NCBI GenBank assembly: GCA_944322725.1
Contig: CALUPU010000014.1
Coordinates: 1-39,945 of the forward strand
Direction of reading: 5' to 3'
Length of the DNA stretch: 39,945 bases
Source: Candidatus Gastranaerophilales bacterium
Lineage (GTDB): Bacteria; Cyanobacteriota; Vampirovibrionia; Gastranaerophilales; Gastranaerophilaceae
Every line of letters begins with the position of its first letter. The stretch's first letter is position 1. Under the pieces are notes generated by a model. That model was not told where the DNA came from. It did not search any database and saw only the letters and a list, made by a program, of their open reading frames with translations. This document shows, piece by piece, positions 7,954 through 16,535 of the stretch. The translations under genes and the position numbers were made by a program.

Positions 7954-8604
7954 ATGAGTAAGATAAATACAAAAAAAAGTTATAAAAAAATTATTCTCAT
8001 AATCGCAGCACTTCTGATGATTGCACAGGGTGTACAGACAGTTAAAGCCGAGTCTTTGTTTGTGCTCGGTACATCAACCTCCTTCTATTCCGAGCCGAAA
8101 TCTCTTTTTGGCGGCGTGAGAGCACGTTCTGTCGGCGATATTGTCACTATTGTTTTGAGTGAAAACATCAACTTTAACGATTCACTCAATTACACTTCAG
8201 ACCGTTCGTCTAACACTGTTGATAATTTTACAAATTTTATAAACAAAATTCTTCCCGGCACTCCTTTGAACAACCAGTTTAACAACTTCGGCGGTTCAAA
8301 CAGTGTTGAAAGTACTACGGCAAACAACCGTACAATGGGCATCAATGACTCTGTTACAGTACAGGTCGTGCAGATGCTTCCTAACGGAAACCTCATGGTG
8401 CAGGGCAAAAAGACTCTCGTAAACGGTGCGGAAAGAGTTGACCTGCTTGTGAGCGGGGTTGTTGACCCCAGATTTATTGACCAGAAAGGTCAGGTATACT
8501 CCAAAAACGTTGCCAACTTCCAGTTCGCACTTGCAGGCAAGGGTGCTGTATCAAGAGCAGGCAACGAAGGTATCATAAACAGAGCGGTAAAATACCTCTT
8601 CTAG
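7954..8604 (+). CDS. flgH: Flagellar L-ring protein FlgH, without lipobox cysteine
   Basis: Forms the outer-membrane bushing of the flagellum. It is identified by SLFGGVRARSVGDIVTIVLS, by GNLMVQGKKTLVNGAER, by SGVVDPRFID and by position between flgA and flgI. A signal peptide is clear (KKIILIIAALLMIAQGVQTV, cleaved near KAES), but the protein has no cysteine at all. Most FlgH are lipoproteins anchored through an N-terminal Cys, so this one must be held differently. At 216 aa it has normal length, so the cysteine is not lost by truncation. The start is preceded by GGGGAGAG. Confidence 0.92.
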   Translation: MSKINTKKSYKKIILIIAALLMIAQGVQTVKAESLFVLGTSTSFYSEPKSLFGGVRARSVGDIVTIVLSENINFNDSLNYTSDRSSNTVDNFTNFINKILPGTPLNNQFNNFGGSNSVESTTANNRTMGINDSVTVQVVQMLPNGNLMVQGKKTLVNGAERVDLLVSGVVDPRFIDQKGQVYSKNVANFQFALAGKGAVSRAGNEGIINRAVKYLF

Positions 8605-8645
8605 TGCTTAATCCGCAAATAAAAATAATAGGGAAATCAAATACA

Positions 8646-9749
8646 ATGAACAAATTTTTAAAGGTAATAACAATAATAATACTGCTGGCAGGCATGATTA
8701 CATCTGACGCAATGTCTACAATGGTGCGTATCAAAGATATTGCTCACGTTAAAGGGGTTAGAAACAACCAGCTTGTCGGATACGGTGTTGTTGTAGGTTT
8801 GCCGGGTACAGGCGACAACTCTCGTTCTACCCAGATTACAAACCAGATGTTATTACAAAACCTCGGTACAGTAATTGAACAATCAAACTACATCCAGAAG
8901 GGTTCATCCGCTGCGGTACTCGTTACGGCAACAGTTCCTCCGTTTGCAAAAAACGGCGATCAGATTGATTTGACTGTTTCTACAATGGCTGACGCAAAGA
9001 GCCTTGAAGGCGGTGTGCTTGTCCAAACACAATTGAGAGCACCCAACGGTGAAATCGTTGCAATCGGTCAGGGACCTGTATCAGTAGGCGGTATTTCAAA
9101 AGATTCCAACGGTTCAAGTGCAAGAACCGCTATCACTACAACAGGCAGAATCCCCAGAGGCGGTATTGTGGAAAGAGATATTAATACAACTATCGGGGAT
9201 GAAAATACACTTACATTGTTATTGGACAAATCAGACTACACAATGGCAACAAGAGTTGCAAATACTATAAGCAGAAATGTTACAGCTGCAAAAGCAGTGG
9301 ACGGCTCAAGCATTTGTGTTTCAATTCCGGCAAAATTCAATAATGACAGAATTGCATTTCTTTCAATTCTTGAAAACATGTCTGTTGATGCGGCAAAAGA
9401 CAAAGCCAGAGTTGTAGTAAACGAAAGAACAGGCACTGTTGTAATCGGAAGCGAAGTAAAACTTCTTCCTGCTGCAGTTGCTCACGGAAACATCACTGTA
9501 ACCGTACAGACAACAAATCAGGTTTCACAGCCTGAACCATTCTCGGGCGGTACAACAACAGCCTTTGCTAACAGTGCGGTATCAGTTAACAAAGGTTCCG
9601 GCAGCCTTGTTACAATGCCTGCAAACAGCACGCTTAACGATTTGGTCAGAGCGTTGAACGCAATCGGCGTTGCTCCGATTGACCTTATCTCAATTATGCA
9701 GGCTTTGAGAGAAGCAGGCAGTCTGCAGGCAGAAATACAGGTGATTTAG
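8646..9749 (+). CDS. flgI: Flagellar P-ring protein FlgI
   Basis: Periplasmic ring surrounding the rod in the peptidoglycan layer. The 367-aa product has a signal peptide (NKFLKVITIIILLAGMI, cleavage near SDA) and the family motifs VRIKDIAHVKGVRNNQLVGY, GLPGTGDNS and RVVVNERTGTVVIG, ending at NAIGVAPIDLISIMQALREA. I chose ATG 8646 because it places the signal peptide at the N-terminus. The longer frame from GTG 8604, which overlaps the flgH stop, would add 14 residues in front. AGGGA lies 12 bases before ATG 8646. The presence of FlgI and FlgH together indicates a two-membrane envelope. Confidence 0.94.
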   Translation: MNKFLKVITIIILLAGMITSDAMSTMVRIKDIAHVKGVRNNQLVGYGVVVGLPGTGDNSRSTQITNQMLLQNLGTVIEQSNYIQKGSSAAVLVTATVPPFAKNGDQIDLTVSTMADAKSLEGGVLVQTQLRAPNGEIVAIGQGPVSVGGISKDSNGSSARTAITTTGRIPRGGIVERDINTTIGDENTLTLLLDKSDYTMATRVANTISRNVTAAKAVDGSSICVSIPAKFNNDRIAFLSILENMSVDAAKDKARVVVNERTGTVVIGSEVKLLPAAVAHGNITVTVQTTNQVSQPEPFSGGTTTAFANSAVSVNKGSGSLVTMPANSTLNDLVRALNAIGVAPIDLISIMQALREAGSLQAEIQVI

Positions 9750-9750
9750 C

Positions 9751-9863
9751 GAATTTTCGGACGGGCGCCGTGTGAGGCGAAGCCGCACCCAGCCCGGGGA
9801 GCGAAAACCGAAACGAATCAGCGAAAGCGAAGTGAGTGACAGGTTTGAGCGAGAAGAAAATTC
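9751..9863. repeat. Structured GC-rich intergenic element inside the flagellar operon (class 2)
   Basis: Arms GAATTTTC (9751-9758) and GAAAATTC (9856-9863) enclose about 97 nt that are much richer in G and C than the neighbouring genes. Inside are a CGGGC/GCCCG stem, a GGCGAAGCC hairpin and GCGAAAGCG. The pieces GCC-TGTGAG-GCG and GAGCGAG are shared with the hairpin at 3862-3949. It begins right after the flgI stop and ends 24 bp before flgJ, so it would be part of the polycistronic mRNA and could set differential expression. Confidence 0.6.
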
Positions 9864-9887
9864 AAGATTAATAACAAGAGGAAATAA

Positions 9888-10286
9888 ATGTCATACACAG
9901 GAATACAATCACAAGCCCTATCACCGGACATCATAAACGTAGATGTTCAGACACTGGACAATATCAAAAGACTTAAGTCTCAAAAAGCCCAGTTGAAAAA
10001 AGTTTCTACGGAATTTGAGGCAATCTTTGTTACAAAAATGCTCAATGAAATGGACAAAACCGTTGATAAAGAAGGCGGAATATTCGGTAGTGATGACAAG
10101 TATTTGAGCAAATTTAAATCCTTTATTTTTAACGAAGTAGGACGTCAAATAGCAAGCAGCCCGAATTCAACAGTAGGATTTGCAAAACAGATTTATACAC
10201 AGATGGAAAAGGCGCTTCCGAAAGAGCCGGAAGAAATACAGGCAGCCGCAGCAGCAAAAAAAACAAGAGTCGACAAGGAGATATAG
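9888..10286 (+). CDS. flgJ: Rod-binding protein FlgJ (rod-binding domain only)
   Basis: Caps the growing flagellar rod. The 132-aa product equals the N-terminal half of enterobacterial FlgJ: LKKVSTEFEAIFVTKMLNEM and FGSDDKYLSKFKSFIFNEVG followed by GFAKQIYTQMEKA. The muramidase half is absent and is probably supplied by the separate lytic transglycosylase at 4941. The tail (EEIQAAAAAKKTRVDKEI) is low complexity. AGAGGAAATAA precedes ATG 9888. It is separated from flgI by a structured element of about 110 nt. Confidence 0.9.
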   Translation: MSYTGIQSQALSPDIINVDVQTLDNIKRLKSQKAQLKKVSTEFEAIFVTKMLNEMDKTVDKEGGIFGSDDKYLSKFKSFIFNEVGRQIASSPNSTVGFAKQIYTQMEKALPKEPEEIQAAAAAKKTRVDKEI

Positions 10287-10291
10287 TTTAA

Positions 10292-10576
10292 ATGATAGGG
10301 AACATAAATTCGTCAAATGTAAGTGCAATACAGCTTTTGAATGCAGCAAACGCATTCAAAAATACAAAAGTAAGTTCGCCTGTTGAACAAATGCAGCCGA
10401 ATGTTCCCGAAACAAGCAGCGGAACGGATTTAAACGACAACAGCATTTTGAAATCACAAGATGTGGATGAAATAAAAAAATTCGCACAAATGGCAGGCGA
10501 AAATGATTTAACAGAAGATGATATCAAATACGGACTCAGCTACGGCAGAAGCGTAATAGTAGAATACCTTGCATAA
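10292..10576 (+). CDS. Unknown 94-aa protein between flgJ and flgN
   Basis: Not recognised. Residues 1-55 are polar and probably disordered (rich in Asn, Ser, Thr, Pro); residues 58-94 contain two acidic helices, DVDEIKKFAQMAGENDLTED and DIKYGLSYGRSVIVEYLA. Small size, disordered N-terminus and position next to a FlgN-like gene are what one expects of the anti-sigma factor FlgM. I do not see the FlgM C-terminal sigma-28-binding motif, so I give no symbol. AAGGAGATA precedes ATG 10292, and only five bases separate it from flgJ. Confidence 0.75.
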   Translation: MIGNINSSNVSAIQLLNAANAFKNTKVSSPVEQMQPNVPETSSGTDLNDNSILKSQDVDEIKKFAQMAGENDLTEDDIKYGLSYGRSVIVEYLA

Positions 10577-10602
10577 TTACAAAAACCTCACGGAGGAGCA
10601 AT

Positions 10603-11103
10603 ATGATAGAAGAAAAAATTAAAGAACTCGAAAATATTATAGACAAAGAGATTGACGGCTATAAAAATATTGAAAAATTATACGCTGACAAAAAAGAAAT
10701 TCTTATCCATGGAAAAAGTTCCGACCTGTATGACGTTGATGCAAGGATTATGGATACGTATAAAAGTATCAATAATTCGTGCGAGGCAAGGAAAACTCTG
10801 ACTAAATCTCTTAATATTCCTACGTTTTCACTGACGGATATTATTAACAAAGTCAGAGACAAAGATGAAGAAACAGCGCAGAAACTCGAGGCAAAAAAGA
10901 AAGAAGTTAATGCACTGGCACATAAAATTTACGAGCTTGAATGTACAAATATGGAACTTATCAAGCACGGTATGCATATTACGAACAAGACCCTCGAGAT
11001 TATTATCAGAGGTCTCAAACCCATAACAAACGAATACAATCAAAGAGGGCAGAATATTACAAAAGAACAGCTGGAAATGTCTTCCATAATAGAAGAAGGA
11101 TAA
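10603..11103 (+). CDS. flgN: FlgN-like export chaperone for hook-associated proteins
   Basis: Likely cytoplasmic chaperone that holds FlgK and FlgL for export. The 166-aa product is almost fully helical with heptads: IKELENIIDKEIDGYKNIEK at the start, a DAKKEILIHG-type turn, and the long helix QKLEAKKKEVNALAHKIYEL. FlgN proteins are poorly conserved, so the call leans on helical pattern, length and position directly before flgK and flgL. GGAGGAG precedes ATG 10603. Four bases separate its stop from flgK. Confidence 0.75.
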   Translation: MIEEKIKELENIIDKEIDGYKNIEKLYADKKEILIHGKSSDLYDVDARIMDTYKSINNSCEARKTLTKSLNIPTFSLTDIINKVRDKDEETAQKLEAKKKEVNALAHKIYELECTNMELIKHGMHITNKTLEIIIRGLKPITNEYNQRGQNITKEQLEMSSIIEEG

Positions 11104-11107
11104 AAAT

Positions 11108-12673
11108 ATGGTTTCATCGTTACTCGGCATAATGAATATGGGCAAGCAGTCAATTACCAATAACCAGATTGCACTGAATGTTGTGAGCAACAACATTGCC
11201 AACCTTAATACAGAAAATTACACAAAACAGCGTGTGGAATTTGCCGCAATACCTCCAAATAACAGTTTCGGCTGGTGTTCCAGATACTCAAATCTTCAAA
11301 TCGGTCAAGGTGCGGAGATTACCGGTATTACCAATAAAAGAAGCGATTGGGTCGATAATTATTTCAGAGGTCAAAATTCCTCAAGTGGTTATTATGACCA
11401 GATAGGAAACATGGCAAGTAATATAGAAAACCTGCTGAATGACGAATTGAGCGATACAGGCTTGCAGGCAAAATTTTCAGCATTTTTTAAAGCGTCAGAG
11501 GCGTTGAGCGGCGACCCGACAAACAAGGCTTATAAACAGGCATTTGTCACTGCTGCGCAGGATGTTGCGGACTTTTTAAACGGCATGTCAAAAACCGTTA
11601 ACGGCTATATTGAGCAGGCAGTGGGTAAATTCGGAGATGCTGACAGCTTTAATGCTTCTAATATCAAAGTAAGCATCGATGATCTCAATACAAAACTGCA
11701 GCAGCTGGCTGATGTTAACAATTCCATTATTCAGTCATCGAGCGGCGGTAATGTTTCTAATGACCTGAGTGACAAGCAGAATGCAATACTTGATGAGCTG
11801 TCTTCCATGATGCCTTTGACCACTGTTAAGAATGAAAACGGTACTGTAAGCGTACTGATTGACGGGCAGACTGTTGTAAAAGGCGGTGAAAAGGTCTTGG
11901 ATTTAAAGGCTGTTCAAACTACAGACCCTGATAATCCCGTACAGATTCAACTTGTAGACAAAGACGGCAACATTAAGAATGAAGATGTTTCAGAATTTAT
12001 GAAGGATAGCGCTATTGGTGCTATTTTGCAAGCAGGCAGCGGTGATGATTTCGGATACAAATCGATTCTGAATGATTTGGATAAACTTGCAAATGCGTTT
12101 GCTCAGGAAATGAATAAAATCCAGACTCAGGTTATAGATGGAAAAACACCTCTTTATATCGGACCTGACGGAACACTTTTAACATCAACAACCCCGATGT
12201 TTGTTACATCTGACGGTTCAGGTACATTTACTGCCGGCAATATAAAAATAAACTCGGATATTGCAAAAGACCCCAGCCTTGTTGCAACGGCTAGAATAGA
12301 TATTACGGATCCTGACTATGATGACAGAGCAGTCGGCAATACAGGCAATATGGATTTGTATAACAATCTTGCAAAAGGTAAAATTGCAGGTTTGAATATT
12401 TCTGACCCGCCCGGAGAGGGTATGTCTTTGACAGACTATCTTGCAAGTCTTGTGTCCAAAATAGGTTCCGAGGTTCAGTCAATCAACAACGCTAAAGATG
12501 CGCAGGATGCTGTTACCCAGCAGGCAGATGCACAGAGAGACGCACTCTACGGTGTCGATTTGAACGAAGAACTCGCTGACTTAATCAGGTATCAGCGTTC
12601 TTATGAAGCTTCGGCAAGGGTTTTTAACACGGCAAATGAACTGATGCAGCTGATAGTACAGCTAGGAAGTTAA
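11108..12673 (+). CDS. flgK: Hook-associated protein 1, FlgK
   Basis: First of the two hook-filament junction proteins, secreted by the flagellar apparatus. The N-terminal helix is typical (NQIALNVVSNNIANLNTENY, then TKQR), as is the C-terminal D0 helix ELADLIRYQRSYEASARVFN. Between them lie FlgK segments such as NDELSDTGLQAKFSAFFKA and QKNAILDELSSMMPL-like sequence. The 521 aa are within the usual 450-650. AGAAGGATAAAAAT precedes ATG 11108. Confidence 0.95.
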   Translation: MVSSLLGIMNMGKQSITNNQIALNVVSNNIANLNTENYTKQRVEFAAIPPNNSFGWCSRYSNLQIGQGAEITGITNKRSDWVDNYFRGQNSSSGYYDQIGNMASNIENLLNDELSDTGLQAKFSAFFKASEALSGDPTNKAYKQAFVTAAQDVADFLNGMSKTVNGYIEQAVGKFGDADSFNASNIKVSIDDLNTKLQQLADVNNSIIQSSSGGNVSNDLSDKQNAILDELSSMMPLTTVKNENGTVSVLIDGQTVVKGGEKVLDLKAVQTTDPDNPVQIQLVDKDGNIKNEDVSEFMKDSAIGAILQAGSGDDFGYKSILNDLDKLANAFAQEMNKIQTQVIDGKTPLYIGPDGTLLTSTTPMFVTSDGSGTFTAGNIKINSDIAKDPSLVATARIDITDPDYDDRAVGNTGNMDLYNNLAKGKIAGLNISDPPGEGMSLTDYLASLVSKIGSEVQSINNAKDAQDAVTQQADAQRDALYGVDLNEELADLIRYQRSYEASARVFNTANELMQLIVQLGS

Positions 12674-12691
12674 TAAAAACAGAGGACTAAT

Positions 12692-13630
12692 ATGATTATA
12701 AGATCAACCGCAAATTCAACACAGAGTATGCTCAATTCCATGACATCGCAGCAGAATAAACTCTATGAACTGTATAACAAAATAAATAACAATACGAAGT
12801 ATACAAATATCTCGGAAAACCCTATTGATGCGTCTGATATTATGAAAATCACCAAGCAGCTTGCCGAGATAGACGCTTATGCAAAAAATATTTCTGATGC
12901 AACAAGCCAGATTAATGCACAGGACAGTGTTTTTTCAACCATTGTAGAAAAAATGCAGAGAATCAATGACCTTGCAATACAGGCAGCCAACTCTCCGAGC
13001 GGTGAGGACGGATTTGAAGCATGTGCTCTTGAAATCAAGGAACTGACAGAGACTATTGTTAATCTTGCAAACTCCCAATATGACGGTAAATACATTTTTG
13101 CGGGTACGAATGTTACAACAAAACCTTTTGAAATGCTTGATGACGGAAGTATTGTTTACAACGGAACTCCTGCAGACCACTATGCGGGTTATGAAAGAAC
13201 TCTCGATATTTCGGATGATATGAAAATCGAACTGAACAGTGCAGGTGATTCTATCTTCGGTACATACGATGCATCTGTCGACCCTGCAACAGGCTCAGGC
13301 TTGTTCAAGGTTCTCGGCGACTTAAACAAAGTAATGAATTCCGGCACAATTGATAATGAAGGTGTAAGAGAACAGCTAGATAATATCCAGAACTCAATAA
13401 ACCATATCTCGGAAATTCAGGCAAAACACAGTTCTACCGTGTCAAAACTTACAATGACATCAGAGACTTTGAGCAATACCCAGTTGACTTTAAAATCTAG
13501 AAAGGCAGAACTCTCAGAGGTCGATTTGCCGTCGGCTATCTCGGAACTTGTGCAGCAAAACTATGCTCTGCAGGCTTCTATGCAGGCTTATTCGATGATT
13601 GCGAACCAGTCCTTATTAGATTACATATAA
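12692..13630 (+). CDS. flgL: Hook-associated protein 3, FlgL
   Basis: Second junction protein, contacting the filament. The N-terminus is flagellin-like (STQSMLNSMTSQQNKLYELY, followed by NTKYTNISENPIDA), and LANSQYDGKYIFAGTNVTTKPF is the characteristic FlgL segment. The C-terminus AISELVQQNYALQASMQAYS forms the paired D0 helix. At 312 aa it matches family length. AGAGGAC precedes ATG 12692, 18 bp after flgK. It closes the operon; no hook (flgE), hook-cap (flgD), filament or motor gene lies in the window. Confidence 0.94.
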   Translation: MIIRSTANSTQSMLNSMTSQQNKLYELYNKINNNTKYTNISENPIDASDIMKITKQLAEIDAYAKNISDATSQINAQDSVFSTIVEKMQRINDLAIQAANSPSGEDGFEACALEIKELTETIVNLANSQYDGKYIFAGTNVTTKPFEMLDDGSIVYNGTPADHYAGYERTLDISDDMKIELNSAGDSIFGTYDASVDPATGSGLFKVLGDLNKVMNSGTIDNEGVREQLDNIQNSINHISEIQAKHSSTVSKLTMTSETLSNTQLTLKSRKAELSEVDLPSAISELVQQNYALQASMQAYSMIANQSLLDYI

Positions 13631-13667
13631 TCTGGCAAAGATTTTATCTTACCATTATTTAATTTAC

Positions 13668-13711
13668 GGGCGTTACTAGGGATATACTGTAGTTTTGCCC
13701 TTTTTTTTATC
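13668..13711 (+). terminator. Probable terminator after flgL
   Basis: GGGC and GCCC close an imperfect hairpin in the convergent gap between flgL and smpB and are followed by eight T residues on the plus strand. The stem has an internal loop, so it is weaker than the other terminators described here. Confidence 0.4.
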
Positions 13712-14156
13712 TAATTTTTATATTGCGGGCAATTTCTCTGTCCATGGTCTTTTTGGCAATGGATTCACGTTTGTCATGCAGCTGTTTCCCTTTTGCCAGC
13801 GCAATTTCACATTTTGCCCAGCCGTTTTCGAGAAAAACACTCAAAGGAACAATCGTGTATTTTTCTTTTTTTACCTTGCCGAGCATTTTCAGGATTTCGT
13901 TTTTGTTTAAAAGTAATTTTCTTTTTCTCGAAGGGTCAGGGTTGTATCTGTTGCCCTGTTCATAAGGATTGATGTGCACGTTATACAGCCATGCTTCGTT
14001 TTCCTCGATTTTGGCAAAGCCGTCCTTAAGATTTATTGCTCCTTTTCGGATTGATTTAATTTCGGTGCCTGTGAGTACAAGCCCTGCATTGAATTTTTCA
14101 ATGATTAAATAATCGTGGAACGCTTTTTTGTTGTTTGCAATAACTTTTCTGCCCAT
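13707..14156 (-). CDS. smpB: tmRNA-binding protein SmpB
   Basis: Binds tmRNA and places it in stalled ribosomes for trans-translation. The 149-aa product carries the canonical blocks: VIANNKKAFHDYLIIEKFNA, GLVLTGTEIKSIRKGAINLK, NVHINPYEQGNRYNPDPSRK and the basic tail KGKQLHDKRESIAKKTMDRE. The length is usual (about 150). It sits five bases after the phosphohexomutase gene and probably shares its transcript. The tmRNA gene itself is not in the window. Confidence 0.97.
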   Translation of the reverse strand: MGRKVIANNKKAFHDYLIIEKFNAGLVLTGTEIKSIRKGAINLKDGFAKIEENEAWLYNVHINPYEQGNRYNPDPSRKRKLLLNKNEILKMLGKVKKEKYTIVPLSVFLENGWAKCEIALAKGKQLHDKRESIAKKTMDREIARNIKIR

Positions 14157-14161
14157 AGATT

Positions 14162-15577
14162 TTAGCTAAAAAATTCCTTTAACTTTTCGATTTTTGTTTT
14201 TTCGTCACTTTCAAAGTATATCCTCAAAAGCGGTTCTGTACCGCTCGGGCGGATAAGAACCCATGTTTTGTCGTCATCAAGATAATATTTTACACCGTCT
14301 TTTGTGTCTTTTGCTTTTATTTCAAAATCACCAATCTGCTCGAGGGAGGAATATTTTTTCATCAAAATCTCAAGCTGCTGCTGGTCTTGAAGCTTAACAT
14401 CTATTCTTTCGTTAATAAAAACACAACCTGCTTTCTGGCGCAATTCTTCCTGAAGTTCCCACAGAGGCTTATCTTCATAAGCGAGCATTTCTAAAACTAG
14501 AAGGTCTGCAATTATGCCGTCTTTTTCGGGTATGTGTCCTTTTATACTCAAACCGCCTGATTCTTCGCCGCCAATGATAGTGTCATACTCTCTCATTGCT
14601 GCGCCGACCCATTTGAAACCTACAGGCGTCTCAACCACATCCACATCATACTGCTTTGCAATAATATCGAGCATTCTGCTTGCTCCGACGGTTTTAACCA
14701 GTTTTCCTGAGCATTTTTTGTTTTTGATAAGGTGGTCTAAAAGCAGCGCTATTATTTCGTTTGGTGTAACGTATTCCGCTTTTTCGTTTATGACACCGAA
14801 CCTGTCTCCGTCCCCATCATTACTCAAACCTATGGCGCTTGTTCTGTGTGCTATTAATTGAATAAGTTCCTGCAGGTATTTAGCTTTCGGCTCCGGCATA
14901 CCTCCGCCAAAATCAGGGTCATGGTTCATGTGCAGGGATTCGAAGCTTATATTATTCCTTTTTAACAACTCGTCAAAATATCCGATACTTGCACTGTACA
15001 AGCCGTCATAAATAATCTCTCCGTCATCGTCTTCACGGGTAAAGTATTCTCTTATTTTTTGAAAATCAATTATTGATTCAATATGCCTGAAATACGGTTC
15101 TTTAAAAGATTTGTATGTTATTTCGTGCTTTTTTTCGGGTTCAAATGCTATATTATCAATATTTTTGATGTTTTCGACAATAGCATTTGTAATCTCAGTT
15201 GTAGCCGGGCCTGCATAATCAGGAATGAATTTTATTCCGAGGTATTCGGGCGGATTGTGCGACGCAGTGAACATGAGTGCGTCAGCGTCAAGAATTTTTG
15301 CATTGTAAGCAACTACCGGTGTAGGGACAATTTCGTCCGAGACACTAACTTTCAGTCCTGTGTCAGCGAGTATTTTTGCACTGAAATTTGCAAAATCCTT
15401 TGCCATGTGTCTGGGGTCATAGCCAATAATAACGTGTTTTTCAATACCGTCTTTTTCAATAATGTATTTTGCAATTGCTTTTGTAACGGTTTCTACGTTT
15501 TCGAAAGTAAAATCTTTTCCGATAACGGCTCTCCAGCCGTCTGTTCCAAACTTTATCGAGTCGGATTTATTTGTCAT
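14162..15577 (-). CDS. Phosphoglucomutase/phosphomannomutase family protein (first of two)
   Basis: Alpha-D-phosphohexomutase, likely interconverting 1- and 6-phosphates of a hexose. Four domain signatures are present: catalytic Ser106 in FTASHNPPEYLG, metal-binding NDGDGDRFGV, sugar-binding GGEESGG and phosphate-binding RPSGTEP. The N-terminus KFGTDGWRAVIGKDFT is the form common in cyanobacteria and relatives. ATG 15577 (471 aa) has GAGGA upstream; the longer frame from 15643 adds 22 residues that do not fit the family. Divergent from pheA, with 67 bp between starts. The exact sugar cannot be read from sequence. Confidence 0.92.
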   Translation of the reverse strand: MTNKSDSIKFGTDGWRAVIGKDFTFENVETVTKAIAKYIIEKDGIEKHVIIGYDPRHMAKDFANFSAKILADTGLKVSVSDEIVPTPVVAYNAKILDADALMFTASHNPPEYLGIKFIPDYAGPATTEITNAIVENIKNIDNIAFEPEKKHEITYKSFKEPYFRHIESIIDFQKIREYFTREDDDGEIIYDGLYSASIGYFDELLKRNNISFESLHMNHDPDFGGGMPEPKAKYLQELIQLIAHRTSAIGLSNDGDGDRFGVINEKAEYVTPNEIIALLLDHLIKNKKCSGKLVKTVGASRMLDIIAKQYDVDVVETPVGFKWVGAAMREYDTIIGGEESGGLSIKGHIPEKDGIIADLLVLEMLAYEDKPLWELQEELRQKAGCVFINERIDVKLQDQQQLEILMKKYSSLEQIGDFEIKAKDTKDGVKYYLDDDKTWVLIRPSGTEPLLRIYFESDEKTKIEKLKEFFS

Positions 15578-15644
15578 TTCCTCAACCTTTTTGTACAATG
15601 TTTTAATAAATATATATTTTACCAGAGAAACAGCGCGGGGCAAA

Positions 15645-16502
15645 ATGATTGAGATAAATAAAGAGATAAACGAACTTTTATTTTTGGGTCCTCAGGGCTC
15701 ATATTGCGAAGAGGCAAAGAATCAGTTTAACAGCCTAATTCCCTCAAACAGCCTTGTGCAAAAGCCTTTTAATACTGTAAAAGAAATTATTGAATATGTT
15801 GCTGCTAATGAAAATGCTGCTGCCGTCGTACCTATAGAAAACTCCATAGAGGGGGTTGTAAGAGAGACAATGGACAATCTTTTGCTTATCAAAGATGTTC
15901 AGGTCCAGATTACCGCAGAGACTGTTATCCCTGTCAACCACTGTCTTGTCTCAAAAGCGGGCAGTATCAAAAAAATCAAAAAAATTATCTCTCACCCGCA
16001 GGCGCTTGCCCAGTGCAGAAATTTTATACTCAAATATTTTAACAACGAAGTCGAACAGATAGAAAAAGCTTCTACAAGCAGAGCCGCACAGGAACTTGCG
16101 GAACTTGACGATACTTATGCTGCAATTGCCAACCGCAGAACAGCCGAACTTTTTAAACTAAATATTCTCTCCAAGAATATCAACGATGAACAGGATAACA
16201 AAACAAGATTCATTCTGCTTTCTCGTGCTGCCACCACGCCGACTGATTCGGACAAAACAAGCATTGCGTTTGCAACAAAAAATCAATCCGGAGCACTGGT
16301 TAAGGTATTGAATGTCTTTGACAGTCTAAACATAAATCTTTTGTACATTGATTCTCGTCCGTCCAAGAAAAATCTCGGTGAATACGTATTTTTTGTGGAT
16401 TTTGAGGGGCATATTCAGGATGAACCATCCCGCAAGGTGTTGGATTTGATAAAACTTAATACAAATTATATTAAGATTCTTGGCAGCTACAGAAGATTTT
16501 AG
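15645..16502 (+). CDS. pheA: Prephenate dehydratase
   Basis: Converts prephenate to phenylpyruvate in phenylalanine synthesis. The 285-aa product has the catalytic PDT domain (LLFLGPQGSYCEEAK near the start, AAVVPIENSIEGVVRETMDN, and NKTRFILLSR, which includes the conserved Thr-Arg-Phe), followed by an ACT regulatory domain from about residue 205 with the Phe-binding-type IDSRPSKKNLGEYVFFVDFE. No chorismate mutase domain is fused. ATG 15645 begins shortly before LLFLGPQG; an upstream in-frame extension to 15462 runs through the divergent gene and is not real. The Shine-Dalgarno site is weak (GCGGGGC). Confidence 0.95.
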   Translation: MIEINKEINELLFLGPQGSYCEEAKNQFNSLIPSNSLVQKPFNTVKEIIEYVAANENAAAVVPIENSIEGVVRETMDNLLLIKDVQVQITAETVIPVNHCLVSKAGSIKKIKKIISHPQALAQCRNFILKYFNNEVEQIEKASTSRAAQELAELDDTYAAIANRRTAELFKLNILSKNINDEQDNKTRFILLSRAATTPTDSDKTSIAFATKNQSGALVKVLNVFDSLNINLLYIDSRPSKKNLGEYVFFVDFEGHIQDEPSRKVLDLIKLNTNYIKILGSYRRF

Positions 16503-16535
16503 CAAAAAATATTTTTTAGGTATTTTATTCCTAAT

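Noticed and set aside
9751-9863. tRNA-like gene in the GC-rich gap
   Set aside because: No T-arm GGTTCGAATCC-type motif or acceptor stem of the right spacing is present.
10292-10576. Naming the 94-aa gene flgM
   Set aside because: Position fits, but the C-terminal sigma-28-binding motif is not visible.
15578-15643. Longer start for the first phosphohexomutase
   Set aside because: The added 22 residues do not resemble the family, and GAGGA sits right before ATG 15577.
15462-15644. Upstream extension of the pheA frame
   Set aside because: It runs antisense through the start of the phosphohexomutase gene; the prephenate dehydratase domain begins just after ATG 15645.
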